A DNA stretch of 5,006 nt from Bryobacterales bacterium (GTDB taxonomy: Bacteria; Acidobacteriota; Terriglobia; Bryobacterales; Bryobacteraceae), in the NCBI GenBank assembly GCA_003517725.1, contig DOZZ01000222.1, positions 207 to 5,212 on the forward strand. Reading direction: 5' to 3'. A program made the position numbers and the translations under genes. Below are positions 1 through 5,006 of the stretch, in pieces. The notes beneath the pieces were generated by a model. The model was not told the DNA's origin and made no database searches. It worked only from the letters and a program-made list of their open reading frames with translations. Numbering within the stretch: position 1 is the stretch's first letter; each line of letters opens with the position of its first letter.

Positions 1-170
1 TCGAGCATTTGCGCGCGGCGCTGAAGATCAACCCCTCGGAGCCCACCGCCCACTACCGACTGGCGTTGGTTTACCGGAAGATGGGACGGCCTCAGGATGC
101 CGAGCGGGAACTGGGGCTGTTCGACCGGAGCAAAGCCGTCGCTCAGAACGGCTCCTCCACGGTCAGGTAG
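1..170 (+). CDS. TPR-repeat protein, C-terminal fragment (5' end outside window)
   Basis: The third forward frame is open from the left edge to a TAG at 168-170 and encodes 55 residues; the start lies outside the window. The fragment carries most of one TPR unit: a helix ending in ALKINP, then AHYRLALVYRKMGRPQDAE, which matches the TPR pattern of small/large residues with a P at the repeat boundary. TPR units are protein-protein interaction helices, so the role is probably scaffolding; the partner is unknown. The first 45 residues align without gaps to the last 45 of the TPR protein at 1822-2601, with 18 identities by eye, so the two are probably paralogues. This copy has 10 extra C-terminal residues (VAQNGSSTVR), and their codons run into the convergent gene at 143-1825. 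Whether it has a signal peptide cannot be seen. The TPR call is fairly sure; the rest of the architecture is unknown. Confidence 0.8.
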   Translation, partial: EHLRAALKINPSEPTAHYRLALVYRKMGRPQDAERELGLFDRSKAVAQNGSSTVR

Positions 171-1825
171 CGATCGACGGCGAGATTTTTCTGAAGCTGC
201 AGACGGCCGCCCGGCCAGCGAATCCGCAGCTCGTCTACTTTGGCGCACGGGCCCAGACCGAAATGCGCGCGCGGATCGTCGACCGACAGATAACTGCCGC
301 CATTGCGCACCGTTTTGAATTGAGAGCTGCCGCAGGCTTCGATGCGGATCCGCGCGCCGATGGCATCGCGGTTTCCGGTCCGCCCGCGCAGGTCGAGGCC
401 GATCCAATGCGCCGCTGTCTCGGTGCGGTTCTCGAGCAACAGCGGCGCGCCCTCGATGGGCAGCACCAGCAGATCGATTTTGCCGTCGTTGTTGAAGTCA
501 CCGGCGGCGCCGCCTCGATAGGAGTTCCGGCCGTTGGCGCCCACGGGCTCCGTGGCTTTTACAAATTTTCCGCCGCGATTGGCCAGTACCGCGACCGGCT
601 GCAGATAGCTGGATCCCGCCAGCGAGTCCGCTTTTGGATACACGTGGCCGCTGGCCATCCATAGGTCGCGGTGGCCGTCATTATCGAAATCCGCGAACCC
701 GCACGCCCATCCGACCCAGGGCAGGGTGATCACGGCCAGGCCGGCCTGGGTGGAAACGTCTTCGAAGAAAAATGGCGCCTGCTGATGGAACAAAGGAAAG
801 TAATCTTCTGAAAAGGTGGTGGTCAGCAGGTCGGTCAGGCCGTCGTTATCATAATCGCCGACGGCCACGCCCATATTGGCCTGGGTCGTGCCGTCGCCGG
901 CGTAAGCCACGCCGCTCGACAAAGCCGCCTCTTCGAAAGTGCCGTCGCCGCGGTTCAGGTAAAGATAGTTCGGGTCGGAATCGTTCGCGACGAAAATATC
1001 GATTTTTCCATCGTTATCAAAGTCGTCAAACACTACCGTGAAGCCGTGATACAGGCCGCGATCGCGCACGCCGGCCTTGACGGTGACGTCGCTGAAGCCG
1101 CGGGGCCCGTCGTTGTGATACAGGATGTCGGCCTCGCCTTTCAGCCCAACCGGACCGCAGAAGCCGGGCACGCCGCGATAGTTGCAAGCCGGCGGGGCGG
1201 CATCGAAGTGCAGGGTGTGGACGTCTACGTAGCCGGCCACGTACAGGTCCAGGCGGCCGTCGCCGTCGTAATCACCGAAAGCGGCTCCGGTGTGCCATGC
1301 GATCTTGCGGCTCAGGCCCGCTTCGCGGCCCACTTCGGTAAACGTGCCGTCCCGGTTGTTGTGGAACAACAGGTCGACGCCGATGTTGGTCACCAGGATG
1401 TCCGGGTAGCCATCGTTATCGTAGTCGGCGACCGCCACGCCGGTGCCCCAGTAGGGGTTGGCCAGGCCGGCGCGCGCGGTCACGTCTTCAAAGCGGCCGT
1501 TACCCAGGTTGCGATAAAGATAGAGACTGCCTTCTCGCGGCGGAGGCATGTGGCCGGCCAAGATCTGGCGAAGATCGTCCATGGTGGAACCGTTGACGAT
1601 CAGCAAGTCGAGCTTTCCGTCGCGGTCGAAGTCAAGCCAGGCGGCGCCCGATCCGTTGGCCTCCGGAATCCACTCCTTCGTGGGACCGCCGCAGCGCATG
1701 CGGGCGCGAATGCCGCTTTGCGGCGCAACATCCTCGAAGCGGATCGCAGGCGCAACCATGGGCGCCCACGCCGACACCAGCAAAACCAGCACCGCGGCCA
1801 CCGCGAAGAGGGCGGGCGTCTTCAC
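143..1825 (-). CDS. Exported CRTAC1-like FG-GAP/VCBS beta-propeller protein with C-terminal ASPIC/UnbV domain
   Basis: The protein has 560 residues and starts at GTG (1825-1823). That start overlaps the upstream TPR stop as GTGA, which is the best support for it. Residues 1-27 look like a Sec signal peptide: K2, a hydrophobic run from about 5 to 19, and APA at 25-27 as a likely cleavage site. The mature part has seven DxDxDGxxD-type motifs starting near residues 65, 134, 185, 268, 324, 379 and 443 (the last is DFNNDGKID). Between them are RFEDVTARAGL-like strands, the FG-GAP/VCBS pattern of a calcium-binding, integrin-alpha-like propeller. An insert at 214-223 (CNYRGVPGFC followed by GP) is a recurrent feature of CRTAC1-type proteins and may form a disulfide. 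Residues about 486-553 (IGARIRI, GGSYLS, HFGLG, IRWPGG) form the ASPIC/UnbV domain. The family is extracellular or periplasmic and its biochemical role is mostly unknown; binding or adhesion is inferred. It looks complete, with no frameshift. Confidence 0.93.
   Translation of the reverse strand: MKTPALFAVAAVLVLLVSAWAPMVAPAIRFEDVAPQSGIRARMRCGGPTKEWIPEANGSGAAWLDFDRDGKLDLLIVNGSTMDDLRQILAGHMPPPREGSLYLYRNLGNGRFEDVTARAGLANPYWGTGVAVADYDNDGYPDILVTNIGVDLLFHNNRDGTFTEVGREAGLSRKIAWHTGAAFGDYDGDGRLDLYVAGYVDVHTLHFDAAPPACNYRGVPGFCGPVGLKGEADILYHNDGPRGFSDVTVKAGVRDRGLYHGFTVVFDDFDNDGKIDIFVANDSDPNYLYLNRGDGTFEEAALSSGVAYAGDGTTQANMGVAVGDYDNDGLTDLLTTTFSEDYFPLFHQQAPFFFEDVSTQAGLAVITLPWVGWACGFADFDNDGHRDLWMASGHVYPKADSLAGSSYLQPVAVLANRGGKFVKATEPVGANGRNSYRGGAAGDFNNDGKIDLLVLPIEGAPLLLENRTETAAHWIGLDLRGRTGNRDAIGARIRIEACGSSQFKTVRNGGSYLSVDDPRAHFGLGPCAKVDELRIRWPGGRLQLQKNLAVDRYLTVEEPF
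473..1633 (-). repeat. Seven dispersed coding repeats for DxDxDGxxD calcium-type loops
   Basis: Seven 27-bp segments encode the loops, at 1607-1633, 1400-1426, 1247-1273, 998-1024, 830-856, 665-691 and 473-499. On the plus strand they read as variants of CCGTCGTTATCGTAGTC. Start-to-start spacing is 51 to 83 codons, as expected for propeller blades with insertions. These are protein-level repeats inside the CRTAC1-like gene, not a mobile or CRISPR repeat. Six loops keep D at positions 1, 3, 5 and 9; the last has N at position 3. Confidence 0.85.
1822..1825 (-). promoter_or_regulatory. GTGA stop/start overlap (translational coupling)
   Basis: On the minus strand the TPR gene ends AAG TGA and the propeller gene starts GTG AAG, sharing four bases (GTGA). 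The 15 nt upstream of the GTG (TGAGACCTACCGTAA) contain no strong Shine-Dalgarno. Initiation therefore probably depends on ribosomes finishing the TPR gene. That the overlap is there is seen directly; that it couples translation is inferred from the arrangement. Confidence 0.8.
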
Positions 1826-2601
1826 TTACGGTAGGTCTCAAAAAGCTCGAAATGCTTGCGCGCCTCGTCCGGTTTGCCGGCCTTGGTCAGCAGCAGCGCC
1901 AGGCGATAGTGCGCTTCGGCGTTGCGTGGATCCGCGCGCAGCACTTCCCGCAATAGCTCGAATGACTCCGGCGCCGCGTGGTCCTTGGAGAGCGCCACGG
2001 CCAGCTTGACGCGGGCCTCGGGAAACGCGGGGTTCACCTGTAGCGCCCGGCGGAAACAGGCGATGGCCTCGTCCGTGCGTCCATCGTTCAGGTACAGCGC
2101 CCCCAGGTTGTAGGCGGGCCATTCCGATGGTTTCGGCTGATCCGTCTCGATAGCCATCGCTTGGCGGTAGGCGCTCTCGGCTTCCGCGCGCCGGCCCAAG
2201 GCTTCGTACGTCTGGCCCAGACCGTTGTGCGCGCGGACGCTGGCGGAATCGAGCGCAAGGGCCTTTTCGAAAGCCGCGAGCGCGGCCACGGCGTTATCGG
2301 CGCTGAAGTAGAGACGTCCCAGGTAATAGAAGGCGTCCGCGTCGCTGGGCGCTAGCTCGCTGGCGCGCGTCATGGCTGCCAGCGCCTCGCGCGGATGGCC
2401 CAGCATGAACTGATCCATGCCCAGGATTTTGAGCGCCGCGGCGTTCTCGTGGTTTTGCCGCAGGCACTGAGAAGCGAGATCGAAGGATTCGGCGTACTTT
2501 CCGGAATTGAACAACGCGAGAGCCTGCCGGAGGGAGCCGGTGGCGTCTAAAGCGAAAGCGGGGCAGAGGACCAGCAGCAGCGCCGGGATCGCCTTGAGCA
2601 T
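1822..2601 (-). CDS. Exported tetratricopeptide-repeat protein
   Basis: The protein has 259 residues from ATG at 2601-2599. An in-frame TTG at 2616 would add five residues, but it lies against the foot of the terminator-like hairpin and would push MYVGT ahead of a good signal peptide, so ATG is preferred. The Shine-Dalgarno is weak: GGA only 3 nt from ATG. Residues 1-17 are a short signal peptide (K3, hydrophobic 5-13, AFA at 15-17 before LDA). C13 is preceded by L, so it is not a convincing lipobox. About seven TPR units follow, near 23-52, 55-86, 89-120, 123-154, 162-193, 195-227 (degenerate) and 229-259; clear examples are AFYYLGRLYFS, AHNGLGQTYEALGR and AYNLGALYLNDGRTDEA. It is probably a periplasmic scaffold. 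The stop overlaps the start of the propeller gene by 4 bp, so the two products are probably made together and may interact. No enzyme motif is visible. Confidence 0.92.
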   Translation of the reverse strand: MLKAIPALLLVLCPAFALDATGSLRQALALFNSGKYAESFDLASQCLRQNHENAAALKILGMDQFMLGHPREALAAMTRASELAPSDADAFYYLGRLYFSADNAVAALAAFEKALALDSASVRAHNGLGQTYEALGRRAEAESAYRQAMAIETDQPKPSEWPAYNLGALYLNDGRTDEAIACFRRALQVNPAFPEARVKLAVALSKDHAAPESFELLREVLRADPRNAEAHYRLALLLTKAGKPDEARKHFELFETYRK

Positions 2602-2654
2602 AGTTCCAACATACAACCACGCGGAGGAGCCGGTCTCCTCCGCGTGGCACTTCG
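2602..2654. other. Only intergenic gap; no clear promoter seen
   Basis: These 53 bp lie between the receptor stop and the ATG of the TPR gene, and 31 of them are the hairpin. No convincing -35/-10 pair is visible on the minus strand in the remainder. The TPR/propeller pair must therefore use a promoter inside the receptor's 3' coding region, one of a type not recognisable by eye, or read-through past the hairpin. Confidence 0.6.
2617..2647 (-). terminator. Rho-independent-like terminator hairpin after the receptor gene
   Basis: This is a perfect inverted repeat: 13-nt arms CCACGCGGAGGAG (2617-2629) and CTCCTCCGCGTGG (2635-2647) around a 5-nt loop. It begins 7 nt after the TGA of the TonB-dependent receptor gene. 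On the minus strand it is followed by TTGTATGTT, which is T-rich but not an unbroken T tract. The strong GC stem and its position favour a terminator. The weak tail means it may be leaky and let some transcription into the TPR/propeller pair. Confidence 0.75.
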
Positions 2655-5006
2655 TCAGAAGTAGAACTTCGCGGCGATTTGCCCGTTTCGGGGTAGGTTG
2701 CCCTGGCCCGAGACCGTGCCGAAGTTAGCGCTATTGATATTCGTCGCGGGACCGTTGAATATGGTGCGGTTGAATGCGTTGAACAGCTCAAAGCGCAGCT
2801 CGAAGTACATGGAAGGCTCGCGGATGAAGAACTTTTTCTCCATCCCGAAGTCTTCGTTATAGACCGGGAAACTGCGGGCGTCGGGCAGCACCTGCGCCGA
2901 CGTGCCGTAATGTCCGAAGGCCGGTATCTTGAATGCGGAGGCATTCAGGAGAACGTTCTTCGCGGGATCGAATCCGCTGAAAGAGTTTTCGACCCTCGCG
3001 CCGGGCACGGAGTCCGGCGTGTTGCCGCCATTGAACAAGGGCAGCGTGTTGTTAGCCGAGATCGTGAGCGGCACGCCGTCCTGGTAAGTCAGGATTCCGT
3101 TAGCCTGCCAGCCACCCAGGATCTTGCCGGCTATGCCATGGTCGAGCAGCGGCTTGCCGGGGCCGATCGGCAGCTCGTAATTGAAGGCTATCACCAGCCG
3201 CGAGGGAACGTCGTAGACGGCCAGCGCCTTCTCAAGCGAGCGGTTGTAATTATCGCGTGCGCTGCTTGAGAAGAATCCCCCCAGCTGCGAATTGGCATCG
3301 GTAATCGTTTTCGACCAGGTATAGGACGCCAGCAGCCAAAGACCCTTCGAGTAGCGTTTCTCGGCTTTCATCTGCAGCGAGTGGTAAGTCGAATTGCCGA
3401 TCATCGCGGAACTTTCGACGCCGACGCCGTGATATTGAGGGAACGGACGCAAAGACTGCCCCAGTGATCCCTTGAATCCAGGGTATGGCGGGGTATACCC
3501 GGCGGCGACGACCGCGGGCGAATTGATATCGGAAGTGAGCAGACTTCCCAGGCTCAGATACGACGGGTTCAACTGATTGACGTTGACCGCGCCGGTGCCT
3601 ACCCGAGTGGATTTTGAGCCCACGTACGCCACGTCCAGCACAAAGGAGGAAGTGATCTGGGTCTGCGTGGTGAAGTTCCAGTCCTGCTTGTACATGGGCT
3701 TGTAGGCGTTGTCCCACCACATATTCGCGCTCCCGCCTACGTTCAGACCAGCATTGACAAAGGGCGGGTGGTCGTAGTTCTGCGGGAAGCCGCCATCCCA
3801 ACTGAAGGCCGGACTCACACCGCTGTTGAGGCTGACAAAGTTGGGGCTACCCGAAAAGCCGTCCGTCACCGACACCGTATTGCCCCCACCCAGGCCGCCA
3901 TCCGGGTAGTAGCTGATGCCGTAGGCCGTGCGGACGACGAAGCGGTCCGTAACTTTCCACGCCAGGCCCAGGCGCGGACCCCAGTTGTTCCAATCCGTCT
4001 TGGCGTTCGTGGTCAATCGGCTGGTGCCCGTGTAGGGACCGCTGCCTGGACTGCCTCCAGCGAAAACGTACGCGCCTTTGAGTCCTCCAGCCGCCGGGTT
4101 TGGCTTGGTGGGATCCATGATGGAATAGCGGTTCGCGACTTCGGTGTACGGCGTGAAAACGTCCCACCGCAATCCGAGGTTGAAGGTGAGCCGGGGATTG
4201 AACTTAAAATCATCTTGAACGTAGGTGCCGGAATACCACCAGCGGGCTCCGGCCACTACGTTATTGATGTATTCACTGGCGTTGTGCACCTGGCCCAGCA
4301 GGAAGCTGGCGAATTCATTACCTGTATTGGCGGCGGTGCCCGGCAGCCCGGTTTCGAGCGAACTGAAGCCGAAATAGGCGTCACGGCTGGGATACACACC
4401 CTGATGTTGCAGCCTGCGCAGATCCTCTCCAATCCGGAAGTTGTGGCGGCCGCGGGTCCAGGAAACGCTGTCCGCGAATAGATAAGTGTTGGATATCGGT
4501 CCCAGAATGTCCTGATTCTGCGCCAGCGCGGTAAACGCCCCAAAGGAAACCGCGGGAAAACCAGGGTTGATTCCCGCCAATCCCAATTTGGAGCCCCACT
4601 GCTGGGCAGCTTCCGCCGAGCCCAGGAACTGCGCTTGCCGGTTGAAGCCGACGCGGAACGTGTTGAGCAGTGTCGGCGTAATGGTCCAGTCGTGATTCAC
4701 GCGGCCCGTATATACGTTCGTGGCGCCGTTCCGGGTGCTCTCGACGGGCGCCGGAAGGATGGAGTAAGGGCCGTTATTGTCGTTCGCGCTTTGGTTCCAG
4801 GTGGCGCTCAAGTGATGGGTGTTCCGGAAGTATTGGTCCACCTTGAAGGTGTAGGCGTTGTAGTCCGTGGTGGAGGAACCCGTTGAGGGATAGTTGTTAT
4901 AGAGACCCGACAACGTCGGTTTAGGAACATATCCCAGGATATTCTTCGAAACCGTGCTGATGCGGTTGGCCGGTATGATGTTCCCAGGGAACTGCTGCCG
5001 CGTGAA
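2655..5006 (-). CDS. Oar-like TonB-dependent outer-membrane receptor, C-terminal 783 residues (5' end outside window)
   Basis: The frame is open from the right edge to TGA at 2657-2655. A TTG at 4913 is internal: the 31 codons before it continue the family pattern (QFPGNIIPANRI and ILGYVPKP), so the true start lies beyond the window. Numbering from the right edge, recognisable stretches are YTFKVDQYF (52-60), YVQDDFKFNPRLTFNLGLRWD (262-282, the strand typical of these barrels), NSTYHSLQMKAEKRYSKGL (538-556), YTWSKT (562-567), GWQANGILTYQDGVPL (632-647) and ELRFELFNAFNRTIFNGP (736-753). It ends in AKFYF; a terminal aromatic residue is the usual beta-barrel assembly signal. In this group the missing N-terminus normally holds a signal peptide, a carboxypeptidase-regulatory-like (CarboxypepD_reg) domain and a plug. 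Such receptors are thought to import large ligands, often glycans or peptides, using TonB energy; the ligand here cannot be read. No frameshift was seen. Confidence 0.93.
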   Translation of the reverse strand, partial: FTRQQFPGNIIPANRISTVSKNILGYVPKPTLSGLYNNYPSTGSSTTDYNAYTFKVDQYFRNTHHLSATWNQSANDNNGPYSILPAPVESTRNGATNVYTGRVNHDWTITPTLLNTFRVGFNRQAQFLGSAEAAQQWGSKLGLAGINPGFPAVSFGAFTALAQNQDILGPISNTYLFADSVSWTRGRHNFRIGEDLRRLQHQGVYPSRDAYFGFSSLETGLPGTAANTGNEFASFLLGQVHNASEYINNVVAGARWWYSGTYVQDDFKFNPRLTFNLGLRWDVFTPYTEVANRYSIMDPTKPNPAAGGLKGAYVFAGGSPGSGPYTGTSRLTTNAKTDWNNWGPRLGLAWKVTDRFVVRTAYGISYYPDGGLGGGNTVSVTDGFSGSPNFVSLNSGVSPAFSWDGGFPQNYDHPPFVNAGLNVGGSANMWWDNAYKPMYKQDWNFTTQTQITSSFVLDVAYVGSKSTRVGTGAVNVNQLNPSYLSLGSLLTSDINSPAVVAAGYTPPYPGFKGSLGQSLRPFPQYHGVGVESSAMIGNSTYHSLQMKAEKRYSKGLWLLASYTWSKTITDANSQLGGFFSSSARDNYNRSLEKALAVYDVPSRLVIAFNYELPIGPGKPLLDHGIAGKILGGWQANGILTYQDGVPLTISANNTLPLFNGGNTPDSVPGARVENSFSGFDPAKNVLLNASAFKIPAFGHYGTSAQVLPDARSFPVYNEDFGMEKKFFIREPSMYFELRFELFNAFNRTIFNGPATNINSANFGTVSGQGNLPRNGQIAAKFYF

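Noticed and set aside
134..153. A 6-bp inverted repeat (AGCCGT/ACGGCT, 8-nt loop) around the propeller stop codon as a bidirectional terminator
   Set aside because: The stem is short, has no T tract in either direction and lies within coding sequence of both genes; such stems are common by chance in GC-rich DNA.
473..1633. Regularly recurring CCGTCGTTATCGTAGTC-like words that resemble a repeat array
   Set aside because: Spacing is uneven (51 to 83 codons), copies are degenerate, and each is explained by a DxDxDGxxD loop in the propeller frame, so it is neither a CRISPR array nor an intergenic repeat.
1046..1834. A 262-codon open frame on the plus strand opposite the propeller gene
   Set aside because: It lies wholly antisense to a gene with clear domains. 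Its Val/Ala/Gly/Arg-rich composition is the complement of the repeated DYDNDG codons, and it shows no domain pattern. GC-rich DNA produces such shadows.
2561..2565. C13 of the TPR protein as a lipoprotein cysteine
   Set aside because: The preceding residues are LVL, with a leucine at -1 where the lipobox needs G, A or S; an AFA signal-peptidase I site follows immediately.
2294..2944. A 216-codon minus-strand frame bridging the receptor end and the TPR gene
   Set aside because: It reads out of frame through two well-supported genes and straight through the terminator hairpin; its low-complexity Arg/Ser/Pro composition is typical of a shadow frame.
3768..4481. A 237-codon open frame on the plus strand opposite the receptor gene
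   Set aside because: It is antisense to a receptor reading frame with strong family motifs throughout, and it has no recognisable motif of its own.
4911..4913. TTG at 4913 as the start of the receptor gene
   Set aside because: The frame stays open upstream to the window edge, and those 31 residues continue the family pattern (QFPGNIIPANRI), so this is an internal leucine codon.

Overview
The window looks like chromosomal DNA of a GC-rich Gram-negative bacterium, most likely an Acidobacteriota member of the Solibacter/Bryobacter type. The reason is the gene mix: a very large Oar-like TonB-dependent outer-membrane receptor, exported tetratricopeptide-repeat (TPR) proteins, and a CRTAC1-type FG-GAP/ASPIC-UnbV protein. 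Paralogues of all three are abundant in those genomes. The assignment rests on protein style alone; there is no rRNA or other marker gene here.

Layout, left to right. Bases 1-170 (+) hold the last 55 codons of a TPR protein that starts outside the window. It converges on, and overlaps by 28 bp, the 3' end of a 560-codon minus-strand gene (143-1825) for an exported beta-propeller protein with seven DxDxDGxxD calcium-type motifs and a C-terminal ASPIC/UnbV domain. Directly upstream on the minus strand, with a 4-bp GTGA stop/start overlap, is a 259-residue exported TPR protein (1822-2601). A perfect 13-bp inverted repeat (2617-2647) separates it from the 3' end of a large minus-strand TonB-dependent receptor gene (2655 to the right edge), whose N-terminal part is outside the window.

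How they may work together. The TPR and CRTAC1-like genes are almost certainly co-translated. Both have signal peptides, so they probably act together outside the cytoplasm. The hairpin sits 7 nt after the receptor stop codon, so the receptor is probably a separate transcription unit, with any read-through reduced. The receptor is a predicted outer-membrane beta-barrel of the Oar/carboxypeptidase-regulatory-domain group, whose ligands are mostly unknown.

Coding density is close to complete. The only non-coding stretch is about 53 bp (2602-2654), and it is largely the hairpin. I saw no RNA gene, insertion sequence, CRISPR array or clear promoter. Nothing here amounts to a plainly new system. 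The points most worth a second look are the convergent overlap, which coincides with a 10-residue tail on the left TPR protein, and the coupled exported TPR/propeller pair.
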